Assembly: GCA_947040465.1 (NCBI GenBank)
Contig: CAMRBO010000030.1
Span: 1 to 6,691 of the forward strand
Reading direction: 5' to 3'
DNA length: 6,691 nucleotides
Origin: an uncultured Mycoplasma sp.
Lineage (GTDB): Bacteria > Bacillota_I > Bacilli_A > Mycoplasmatales > Metamycoplasmataceae
Below are positions 1 through 6,643 of the stretch, piece by piece. Position numbers and translations under genes: made by a program. Each line of letters opens with the position of its first letter. The stretch's first letter is position 1. Under the pieces are notes generated by a model, which saw only the letters and a program-made list of their open reading frames with translations, had not been told where the DNA came from and made no database searches.

Positions 1-47
1 TTTTTTTTTTTTTTTTTTTTTTTTTTTTTTCCTCCTCCTTTTTTTTT
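1..47. repeat. Poly-T / pyrimidine tract at the contig edge
   Basis: Bases 1-30 are an uninterrupted T run, followed by two-and-a-half CCT units (31-38) and nine more T (39-47). No purine occurs before base 48. There is no GC-rich hairpin beside it, so it is not a recognisable terminator. Read on the minus strand it gives a GGAGGAGG core, Shine-Dalgarno-like, followed by a 30-A run. It lies at the contig end, and the opposite end is sequencing adapter, so a sequencing or assembly artefact is a serious possibility. A real A-tract downstream of rpsD cannot be excluded. Confidence 0.6.
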
Positions 48-58
48 ATTTTTTAAAT

Positions 59-661
59 TTATTTATTGTAATGTTCAACGATTAAAGATTCGTTGATTTC
101 TGTGTTTAGTTCTTTTCTTTCAGGAAGTCTATCTAATTTAAAAACAAAGTCTTTTTCTAATTTAACTCAAGCAGCCAATTCTTTTCGAGTTTTAGCGTCT
201 AAAATTTGAACATTTTTTCTACTTCCTTCTTTTAAAGTTATAATATCTCCAATTTTAATTTGCATTGAAGGAATATCTGCTTTCTTACCATTAAGAGTAA
301 AGTGTCCGTGATTTACAAGTTGTCTTGCTTGTCTTCTTGTTTCAGCTAATCCAGTTCTATAAACAAAACTATCTAATCTTGTTTCTAACATTTGCATGAA
401 ATTGACACCAGCTTGACCTTGTCTTTTTGAAGCTTTCTCAAATGTATTTTTAAATTGTTTCTCACTTATTCCATACATATATCTTAATTTTTGTTTTTCA
501 TATAGGTGTAAACCATATTCTGAAACCTTAACTCTTTTTTGGCCATGTTGACCAGGAGCGTATTGACGACCCTTTCCTTTTGCGAATTCTTTACCATTTT
601 CCAAAATTGAAAAACCATAACGACGTGATTTTTTAAATGATGATTTAATATATCTTGACAT
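59..661 (-). CDS. rpsD: 30S ribosomal protein S4
   Basis: This is the primary 16S rRNA-binding protein of the small subunit, needed early in 30S assembly in the cytoplasm. The product is 200 aa, the usual size for S4. The N-terminus MSRYIKSSFKKSRRYGFSIL and the YAPGQHGQKR segment (about residues 36-45) are typical of S4. The S4 RNA-binding domain runs from about residue 92, TRLDSFVYRTGLAETRRQAR, through the VNHGHFTLNGKK stretch to about residue 150. The N-terminal zinc-binding cysteines of some S4 proteins are absent (the C-minus form). One TGA at 167-169 (Trp, in the context ELAAWVKLEK) must be read through; a standard-code call would lose the last 36 residues, including the typical ending LIVEHYNK. 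The ATG at 659-661 is preceded by GAAAGAGGT (minus strand, about 666-674) at good spacing. The gene stands alone and diverges from the glycosidase gene. Confidence 0.97.
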
Positions 662-714
662 AAGTACCTCTTTCTTTGCATAACGAGGAATATATTCTTG
701 TTTGTTTTATATTA

Positions 715-743
715 AATATAATGTTTTCATTTTACAGCTAAAA
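715..743 (-). promoter_or_regulatory. Weak candidate promoter for rpsD
   Basis: On the minus strand a TATATT hexamer (720 down to 715) could act as a -10 box, giving a leader of roughly 45 bases before the rpsD start. At 17-base spacing the -35 position reads TTTTAG, a poor match. Mollicute promoters often depend mainly on the -10 box, and random AT-rich DNA gives many such hexamers, so this is only a candidate. Confidence 0.28.
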
Positions 744-774
744 TTACTCTCAAATCTATTTAGAATTTAATAAT

Positions 775-794
775 GCCAAACAATATATATTGGC
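775..794. promoter_or_regulatory. Palindrome, possible operator between divergent genes
   Basis: Positions 781-792 form a perfect 12-base palindrome, CAATATATATTG. An alternative pairing in the same place joins GCCAA (775-779) with TTGGC (790-794). The site lies about 100 bases upstream of the glycosidase start and a similar distance upstream of the rpsD start. It would suit a dimeric repressor, but no regulator gene is in the window and no T-run follows it. The operator role is inference. Confidence 0.35.
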
Positions 795-820
795 TGTGTT
801 GTGCTTTATAATTTTATCAT

Positions 821-856
821 ATTCATATTAATTTTTCAAATAAAAATAATATGAAT
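821..856. promoter_or_regulatory. Long AT-rich inverted repeat upstream of the glycosidase promoter
   Basis: ATTCATATTA (821-830) is exactly complementary to TAATATGAAT (847-856). The pairing continues inwards, T832-836 with A842-846, leaving one unpaired A (831) and a 5-base loop (837-841), so about 15 base pairs in total. It ends 12 bases before the -10 box of the glycosidase gene and covers where a -35 element would lie. A bound protein or extruded hairpin there could therefore block the promoter. Stem GC content is very low and no U-tract follows, so a terminator is unlikely. Confidence 0.45.
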
Positions 857-868
857 TGTATATTGATA

Positions 869-874
869 TATAAT
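869..874 (+). promoter_or_regulatory. Consensus -10 box for the glycosidase gene
   Basis: A perfect TATAAT lies at 869-874, about 20 bases upstream of the start codon. The predicted transcription start is near 880-882, which leaves a very short leader with the Shine-Dalgarno sequence AAGAAGG (885-891) just inside it. No recognisable -35 box lies 16-18 bases upstream; that space is occupied by the inverted repeat at 821-856. Confidence 0.5.
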
Positions 875-895
875 TATTTATATAAAGAAGGTGTT

Positions 896-2401
896 ATGAA
901 AAAATTTACAAAAGAGTTTATATTTTCGACTTCGACTTGTTCTTATCAAGTTGAGGGTGGAAGGCTTGAAGGTGGAAGGACTCACTCTAACTGAGATAAG
1001 TTCACAATAGAAAATTATTACATACCACCAAAGGGTGCTGCTGAAAGAGAAATAGCTTCAATAGTTGATGCTGCTAACTATTATGAAAAATATGATTTAG
1101 ATTCGACAATCATGAAAGAAATGGGAGTGAATGGTTTTGTTTATAATTTAGACTGAGCTAGAGTATTCCCTGACAATTCAGGAGTAGTAAATGAGGAAGG
1201 TCTAGATTTTTATGAAAATGCATTTAAATCATTGATAGCTAACGGTGTTAAACCAATCCCTATTTTATACCATTGAGATACTCCTCTTTGATTAGAAGAA
1301 CAAGGAGGGACTTCTTCTCGTGCGTTTTTAGGAGCCTTCCGAGATTTCTCTAGAGCAATTTTTAAAAGATTAGGTAAATATACTAATCTATGATATGTAA
1401 GTGATGAGAATTCTTCTTATACTGTATTGGGTTATTTAGATGACTACTTTCCACCTGGTAAAAAAGATCCAAAAGAATTTTGAAAAGCAGTTTATTACCT
1501 TTCAATTTCTGGTGGTATTGCAAAACAAGAATTTGATCAAGCAATGCGTGATGGAAATATTAAAGAAGGTTCTTTGTTAGGAATTGACCATGATTGAAAT
1601 CCGCCAATCCCTTATGATGAAAACGATAAAGATGATGTTGAAGCATGTAAAATTTTTAATGAATATAATTTAGACCTTTTTCTTGATCCAAATATGTTGG
1701 GGACATTCCCAGAATGTTTTTGAACAGCTATTAAAGAACAAGGTTTAGAAAACATAGTTCTAGATGAAGATTTAGAAATAATGAAAAATAATTTATTAAA
1801 CTTGATTGGTTGAAATTATTATCGTCCAGCTATCATTGCTCATCCGAAAAGATTATCAGAAGGAATTGAATGACAAAATAAACCAGGGTATTTCATTACT
1901 GATAAAGCAGCAATTGTTTATCCAAAAAATAATCGTTACACTGATTGAAATTGATTAATATTACCAGAACAATTATCGATATCATCTCATGTGTTATGAG
2001 ATAAATACAAAGCCCCATTAATGATTTTAGAAAATGGTCTAGGTTATTTTGATAAGAAGACTGGTGGCATTGTCGAAGATAATTATCGTATAGATTATTT
2101 AAATGAACATCTAAGAGAAGTTCAAAAGGCAATCAGTGAAGGAGTTAATTTTATTGGTTATTCTGCTTGAACTTATTGTGATATCTTTTCACCATCAGGT
2201 GGATACAGAAAAAAATATGGTTTTGTTGGAGTGGACTTTGATGATCCTAACTTCCCAAGATATCCAAAATCTTCAATGTATTGATACAAGGATGTCATTA
2301 AGAACTTAAGCACGCATGAAGTTGGTAAAATTGACTATGCTAAATATTCAAAAGAAGCAAAACTGAGTTTAGGTTCTCGAAAAGATTTGTGAAACAAATA
2401 A
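896..2401 (+). CDS. bgl: GH1 6-phospho-beta-glycosidase (divergent)
   Basis: This 501-aa cytoplasmic enzyme is predicted to hydrolyse phosphorylated beta-glucosides or beta-galactosides brought in by a phosphotransferase system, releasing a sugar 6-phosphate for glycolysis. Family 1 landmarks appear in order: SYQVEG near residues 16-21, YHWDTPLWLEE with H126, an acid/base region at 166-180 (WYVSDENSSYTVLGY) with E171, GWNYY at 305-309, and nucleophile E379 in MILENG. The C-terminal loop WTYCDIFSPSGG...KKYGF keeps S432, K439 and Y441 at the spacing of the phosphate-binding Ser/Lys/Tyr triad of phospho-beta-glycosidases. Two motifs deviate: the usual T-x-N-E-P is V-S-D-E-N, and the N-terminal motif has Ser-11 where Gly is usual. 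A C-terminal tail of about 30 residues exceeds the common length. Sixteen TGA codons encode Trp, so standard-code callers miss the gene. Start ATG is preceded by AAGAAGGTG. Glucose versus galactose specificity cannot be decided; no PTS gene is visible. Confidence 0.93.
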
Positions 2402-2458
2402 ACTTTTATTAAATTATTTAGTTGCAACAATCATCTTTTATTAAATTACATCTAATTT

Positions 2459-2484
2459 GCCGAAAGAGTTTCGGCTTTTTCTTT
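2459..2484 (+). terminator. Rho-independent terminator after the glycosidase gene
   Basis: A perfect 7-base-pair stem, GCCGAAA (2459-2465) with TTTCGGC (2469-2475), has a 3-base GAG loop and is followed by TTTTT, C and TTT (2476-2484). It lies 57 bases after the glycosidase stop codon, is the clearest GC-containing hairpin in the window, and should separate that unit from the restriction-modification operon. Confidence 0.92.
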
Positions 2485-2537
2485 GTTATTCTTCAAGGTA
2501 ATTTTAAAATAAATATCCACAATACCTTCTTTAAGTA

Positions 2538-2550
2538 TGAAAATATTTCA
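2538..2550. promoter_or_regulatory. TGAAA-N3-TTTCA palindrome upstream of the operon promoter
   Basis: Positions 2538-2550 read TGAAA, ATA, TTTCA, a symmetric half-site pair suited to a dimeric regulator. It lies 14 bases upstream of the predicted -35 box, inside the putative invertible segment. A second small pairing, CATTT/AAATG (2549-2560), adjoins it. In such AT-rich DNA short palindromes are common, so the role is speculative. Confidence 0.25.
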
Positions 2551-2564
2551 TTTTTAAATGTTTT

Positions 2565-2594
2565 TTGGAAAAAATACAATTTTTAGTGTATGAT
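2565..2594 (+). promoter_or_regulatory. Promoter of the type I R-M / OLD operon
   Basis: The -35-like TTGGAA (2565-2570; 4 of 6 consensus bases) and -10 TATGAT (2589-2594; 5 of 6) are separated by 18 bases. Transcription would start near 2600-2602, giving a leader of about 20 bases that contains AGAAGG (2611-2616). It is the only good promoter candidate before the four plus-strand genes that follow, and it sits between the 14-base inverted repeats. Confidence 0.55.
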
Positions 2595-2621
2595 ATATTT
2601 GTATAGTTAAAGAAGGTATTT

Positions 2622-3185
2622 ATAAAATTAAATGAAATAGCAAATATTTATTCAGGAATTTTAAAAATTAGATCGAATAATGATGGGCAATATGGGTATA
2701 AAATTATTAAAGGAACGGATTTAGAAAATTTTTATGATTTAAATTTGTTTCAATTAGAATCATATTACTCCAAACACTTGATTAAAAAAGAAAATGAAAT
2801 TCAGGAAAATGATATTTTAATGAAAGTATTACCGCCTTATAAATTTTGAATAGTTGATAAAAATTATTCAAAAGTAATAGTTGATAATAATATTTTAATC
2901 ATAAGATGTTTGAATTATAATCAAATTAATTTATGAATAGAGTTGCAAAAGAAGTCAAAAAAATTATTAGACTCTTCTAATGGATTTTTTGTTAAATATG
3001 CTAAAAAAAAGATTGTTTTAGAATTGAACATTAAAGATTTTAACGAAGTAGAAACACTATCAAATATAAAGTTGTTTAATGTATTAGAAAAAATTGACAA
3101 ATTGAATAAAAATTTAGAAACAGAAGTTCAATTAAACACCAAAATGTTTAATTGAATTATAAAAGGAGAAAATAATGGAAAATAA
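2622..3185 (+). CDS. Small HsdS-like (single target-recognition domain) protein, non-ATG start
   Basis: This 187-aa product looks like half of a type I specificity subunit. It opens with (M)KLNEIANIYSGIL, like the start of a target recognition domain. ENDILMKVLPPYKFWIVD (about residues 61-78) resembles the GD-hyd-L segment of HsdS domains. It ends in a helical stretch, LFNVLEKIDKLNKNLE, like the HsdS spacer helix. It most resembles the short standalone S-like proteins of some type I loci. No ATG exists in frame before codon 67 (2820). The reading frame is open from 2607. The best start is ATA at 2622, 5 bases after AGAAGG, with TTA at 2628 as the alternative. An ATG-to-ATA change or a sequencing error would explain this. 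Three TGA codons encode Trp. It overlaps hsdM by 11 bases, suggesting coupled translation. It could supply a second recognition specificity or regulate HsdM; function is inferred. Confidence 0.7.
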
Positions 3186-4746
3186 TAGAGAAAATAATAA
3201 AGCGGAACTTTACAAGACGCTATGAAAAATAGCTAATGATTTAAGAGGTAGTGTAGATGGTTGAGATTTTAAAAACTATATTTTTGGATTTATGTTTTAC
3301 CGTTTCATTTCCGAAAATTTAACTAATTTTTGGAACGAAGAAGAGAAAGAAGTAATTACTGATAATGGCGTTGAGTTTGATTATGCCAGTTTAAGGGATT
3401 CTGATGTTCCAAGTAATATTGAAATAGAATCAATTGATGCAAAAGGGTTTTGAATTAAACCGTCGGAATTATTTGTAAATGTTTTAAATAACGTTGATAC
3501 AAACAATTTGGATAATTTAAATGAAGTTTTAGCAAATGTTTTTCGTAACATAGAATCTTCAGCTAATGGAAAACCTAGTGAAGACGATCTTAAGGGTTTA
3601 TTTGCTGACATGGATGTTAATTCTAATAAATTAGGTAGCTCAATTGGTCAAAGAAACAAAAGACTATTAGAAATTATGAATGCAATTAATAATTTCAAAT
3701 TAGGAGATTATCAAAGCAATTCAATTGATGTTTTTGGCGATGCTTATGAATATTTAATGACTATGTATGCATCAAATGCTGGTAAAAGTGGTGGAGAATA
3801 CTTCACACCTCAAGAAGTTTCAGAATTACTAACTCGTATTACAATTATTGGTAAAACAAAAATTGATAAAGTTTATGATCCAGCTGTTGGTTCAGGTTCT
3901 TTATTGCTTAAGTTTGCTAAAATATTAGGAACAAATAATGTTGATGGGTTTTACGGACAAGAAATTAACATTACCACCTATAACTTAGCTAGAATGAATA
4001 TGTTTTTGCATAATGTTGACTATCATTTATTTAATCTTCAAAACGGCGATACTTTATTGGAGCCATTACATTTAGACAAAGCTCCATTTGAAGCTATTGT
4101 GTCTAATCCACCTTATTCTACCAAATGAGATGGGGATGCTAATCCAGAACTTATAAATGATGACAGATTTTCACCGGCAGGAATTTTAGCACCTAAATCA
4201 AAGGCTGATTTTGCCTTTATTATGCATTCTATTAATCATTTAGCTTCTAACGGAGTGGCGGCAATAGTTTGTTTTCCGGGAATCTTCTATCGCTCGGGTG
4301 CAGAACAAAAAATTAGAAAACATTTAATTGAAAACAATTATATAGATGCAATTATTCAATTACCTGATAATTTATTTTTTGGAACTTCAATTTCAACTAA
4401 TATTTTAGTGATGAAAAAATCACGTAACACAAGTGATGTTTTATTTATAGACGCTTCTAATCAATTTATAAAAGTTAATAATGGCAATAAATTAGCGCCA
4501 GATAATATTGATTTTATTTTAAATTTAGTAAAAGATAGAAAAGAAATTAATAACATATCTAAAAATATTGACAAAGATCAAATAATTGAAAATAACTATG
4601 ACTTAAGTGTAAACACTTATGTTGAAAAAGAAGATATAACTGAAATCATTGATATTGTAAAACTTGAAAAAGAAATCAATGAAATAGTGGCAAAAAATGA
4701 AAAATTACGAAAAGAAATCAATGAAATTATTAAGGAAATTAAGTAA
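3175..4746 (+). CDS. hsdM: Type I restriction-modification DNA methyltransferase subunit
   Basis: The 523-aa HsdM transfers a methyl group from S-adenosylmethionine to adenine N6 within the target chosen by HsdS, and with HsdS forms the modification enzyme. The N-terminal helical HsdM domain is textbook: LWKIANDLRGSVDGWDF at about residues 15-31. The catalytic domain carries GGEYFTPQEV (about 206-215), the SAM-binding motif YDPAVGSGS (234-242) and the N6-adenine motif NPPY (311-314). A basic and acidic coiled-coil-like tail, rich in K, E and I, ends the protein. Length is normal. Four TGA codons and one TGG encode Trp; ignoring TGA breaks the gene into fragments. The start is ATG at 3175, 6 bases after AAGGAG (about 3163-3168). 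It overlaps the upstream S-like gene by 11 bases and hsdS by one base (TAATG). No catalytic residue is missing, so methylation activity is likely. Confidence 0.96.
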
Positions 4747-5912
4747 TGGATAATTTAATTAATAATTGTAAGGATGTTGAATTTTTAAAATTAGGGGAAG
4801 TAATAAAAATAAATAGAGGCGAAAGGATTACTAAAAGAGATTTAATTGAAAATGGAAAATTTAATGCCATAAGTGGTGGTGTCACTCCATTTGGAAAAAT
4901 TAACTTAAAAAATAGAGATGCGAATCAAATAACAATAGCACAATATGGTAGCGCAGGTCACATAGATTGACAATATGATGATTTTTTTGCTAATGATGTT
5001 TGTTATACATTTGAACATAATTTAAATTTATTAAATCATAAATATTTATATTATTATTTTAAGTCTAAACAAAAATTAATAAATTCATTTATAAATAAAT
5101 CTGCAACTCCCCTCCACTTACCAAGAGAAAAATTAGAAAAAATTAAAATTGCCATACCTCCAATTAAAGAGCAGGAAAGAATTGTCAAAATATTAGATAA
5201 ATTTACAGAGCTTACAGCAGAGCTTACAGCAGAGCTTACAGCAGAGCTTACAGCGACTATAAAACAATTTGAACACTATAGGAATGAATTATTTCATTTT
5301 AATAAAGATATTAAATTTGCGCCGCTTTGAAAACACACTATTTGAGATAAGAAATTTAACGGTATAGAAAAATCAAATCAAATAAAAATTAATAAATATT
5401 TTTATTTTTTAACAAATGAATTAAGTTTTCCTTTATTAAATAAAGGGAGTATTAAAATTCTAACAACATATAATTCTGATATATATACTGAAGAAAAATA
5501 TGTAGAAAATAAATTTTCAGAAGGTGAAATAGTTTATATTCCGTGAGGCGGGAATCCAATTGTTCAATATTATAAAGGTAAATTTTCAACCACAGACAAT
5601 AGAATTGCAACATCAAATGACAAAACAATTTTAAGCAATAAATTTTTATATTATTTTATGCAGAATAATATAAAAACAATATCGTCGTTTTATAGAGGTT
5701 CAGGAATAAAACACCCCAGTATGCAAAAAGTTTTGAATATGGAAATTCCCATCCCGCCAATACAAGAACAGGAAAGAATAGTAAAAATATTAGATAAATT
5801 TGATATTTTAACATCAAATTTAAAAGAAGGTCTTCCCAAAGAAATTGAATTAAGAAAGAAACATTATGAACATTATAGAAATATATTATTATCATTTGAG
5901 GAAAATAATTAA
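4746..5912 (+). CDS. hsdS: Type I restriction-modification specificity subunit with ELTA tandem repeats
   Basis: HsdS recognises a split DNA target and scaffolds HsdM and HsdR. The 388-aa protein is complete, with two target recognition domains, about 10-135 and 185-333, each followed by a conserved region. The two conserved regions are near-copies: IPPIKEQERIVKILDKF (137-153) and IPPIQEQERIVKILDKF (337-353, preceded by IP). The central region carries four ELTA units (155-170), matching the TAEL repeats of EcoR124-type HsdS, where copy number sets the length of the non-specific spacer. TRD2 begins FAPLWKHTIWDKKFNG (191 onwards) and contains YRGSGIKHPSM, common in this family. The C-terminus, KEGLPKEIELRKKHYEHYRN, is also typical of the EcoR124 group. 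Four TGA codons encode Trp. Start ATG overlaps the hsdM stop by one base; AAGGA lies 9 bases upstream inside hsdM. The stop overlaps the next start by one base. The methylated sequence cannot be predicted by eye. Confidence 0.95.
5160..5205 (+). repeat. Direct repeat, copy 1: hsdS central conserved region
   Basis: This 46-base segment matches 5757-5802 at 40 positions, including an identical 18-base core AAAATATTAGATAAATTT. It encodes PPIKEQERIVKILDKF. It reflects the ancient internal duplication of HsdS, but the DNA similarity is high enough to serve as a site for recombination between copies. Confidence 0.75.
5208..5255 (+). repeat. Four tandem 12-base repeats inside hsdS (ELTA x4)
   Basis: GAGCTTACAGCA repeats at 5208-5219, 5220-5231 and 5232-5243, with a fourth copy differing only in its last base (GCG, 5244-5255). 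Each unit adds Glu-Leu-Thr-Ala in frame. The near-identical DNA, not just the protein, suggests recent slippage or unequal recombination. Gain or loss of units would keep the gene in frame and lengthen or shorten the helix between the two recognition domains. Confidence 0.93.
5757..5802 (+). repeat. Direct repeat, copy 2: hsdS distal conserved region
   Basis: This is the partner of 5160-5205, encoding PPIQEQERIVKILDKF. Recombination between the copies would delete one recognition domain and the ELTA repeats, or exchange TRD2 with that of another hsdS allele elsewhere in the genome. Confidence 0.75.
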
Positions 5913-6643
5913 TGATAAAGAAAATTGTGATTGAAAACTTTAAGTGTTTTAATGGAAGATTTGAATTAGAATTTAATGAAGGGACAAATATCTTAGTTGG
6001 AAATAACGGAGTAGGGAAAACAACAATCCTTGAAGCTATTCATATGGTTTTATCAGGAACATTTAAAGGCAAGAGTATAAAAAATTCTTTAAATGAATAT
6101 TTTTTTAATAGAAAAATAGTTGAAGAATATTTAAAAGATATTGTTAATTCTGAAAAACCCAAAATATTAATTGAATTATATGTTGATAATAAAAAATTTC
6201 CACACTTGCAAGGGGATAAATTTAAGAAACATGAAAATAATGATAGTGGTGATTTTTCAGGAATGAGTTTAATAATTGAATTTAATGAAGAAGAGCACCA
6301 GGAAGAACTCAATGAATTGATAGCTGATAAAAGCCAACAACTAAAAACATTACCCATTGAATGATACAGGGTAGAGTGATCAACGTTTGCAAGAAAAAAA
6401 ATTGTTAATTTTAATATTCCTATTAAATCATCTTTTATTGATATAAGTAATGGAAATAACTATATGAGTGAAACAAATTTGTCAAGAATAATTAGGAACA
6501 CACTGGAAGAAAAAGATAAAATGAAAATATCACAATCTTTTAGAAATTTAAAACAAAAATTTTCAAGTGATATTGATATTTCTGAAATAAACCAAAAGAT
6601 AAATTTACCAAGTTTATTAAGTGATAAAGATATAGAGTTGAAT
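5912..6643 (+). CDS. OLD-family ATP-dependent nuclease-like AAA ATPase, 3' truncated by the contig end
   Basis: Only the first 244 codons are present; genuine sequence stops at 6643 where adapter begins. The N-terminus MIKKIVIENFKCF and the Walker A motif GNNGVGKT (30-37) identify an ABC/SMC-like ATPase head. The following layout (a long insertion before EFNEEEHQEEL, then KTLPIEWYRVEWSTFA and IPIKSSFIDIS near 147-178) resembles the OLD-family endonucleases that carry a C-terminal TOPRIM nuclease. That domain is not visible here, so nuclease activity is inferred. Such proteins work alone (OLD) or with a UvrD-like helicase (Gabija GajA with GajB). Two TGA codons (6362-6364 and 6377-6379) encode Trp. 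The ATG overlaps the hsdS stop by one base, with GAGGA 9 bases upstream, so it is co-expressed with the type I genes. Alternatives are a type I accessory ATPase or another AAA-15/21 protein. Confidence 0.8.

Larger units (their letters stand above)
2521..2620. repeat. Perfect 14-base inverted repeats flanking the defence operon promoter
   Basis: AATACCTTCTTTAA (2521-2534) is the exact reverse complement of TTAAAGAAGGTATT (2607-2620). The 72 bases between the arms contain the predicted operon promoter. The right arm carries the AGAAGG Shine-Dalgarno sequence of the first gene. Inversion between the arms would preserve the ribosome binding site and reverse only the promoter. If a transcript started upstream of 2521, the two arms could instead pair and hide the ribosome binding site. 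Inversion is inference; the repeat itself is certain. Confidence 0.8.

Noticed and set aside
484..681. Minus-strand 65-aa open frame starting upstream of rpsD
   Set aside because: It overlaps rpsD in another frame and shows no family resemblance. The true S4 start at 661 has the ribosome binding site and the conserved N-terminus.
662..690. Possible leader hairpin hiding the rpsD ribosome binding site (CCTC pairing with GAGG)
   Set aside because: Only four base pairs close a 14-base loop, too weak to claim as an S4 autoregulatory structure.
1896..2132. Minus-strand 78-aa open frame
   Set aside because: It lies entirely antisense within the intact glycosidase gene and has no recognisable domain or ribosome binding site.
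2943..3155. Plus-strand 70-aa frame beginning at a TTG
   Set aside because: It is the C-terminal part of the 187-aa S-like protein, artificially cut by reading TGA as stop at both ends.
3381..3611. Minus-strand 76-aa open frame
   Set aside because: It is antisense within hsdM, whose own frame encodes conserved protein throughout.
4110..4140. Apparent break in hsdM after the NPPY motif
   Set aside because: The stop is a TGA that encodes Trp under code 4. The downstream fragment from 4222 continues the same protein in the same frame, so hsdM is not a pseudogene.
5208..5255. CRISPR-like short repeats
   Set aside because: The 12-base units are directly adjacent with no spacers, and they encode the in-frame ELTA repeats of HsdS.
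4967..5657. Apparent truncation of hsdS into an N-terminal and a C-terminal fragment
   Set aside because: All interrupting codons are TGA (Trp). The frame is continuous from 4746 to 5912 with both recognition domains and both conserved regions.
5656..5895. Minus-strand 79-aa hydrophobic open frame
   Set aside because: It is antisense within hsdS. Its hydrophobic look comes from the AT-rich complement of a Lys/Ile/Asn-rich sequence.
6040..6357. Minus-strand 105-aa open frame
   Set aside because: It is antisense within the OLD-like ATPase gene, which has clear family motifs on the plus strand.
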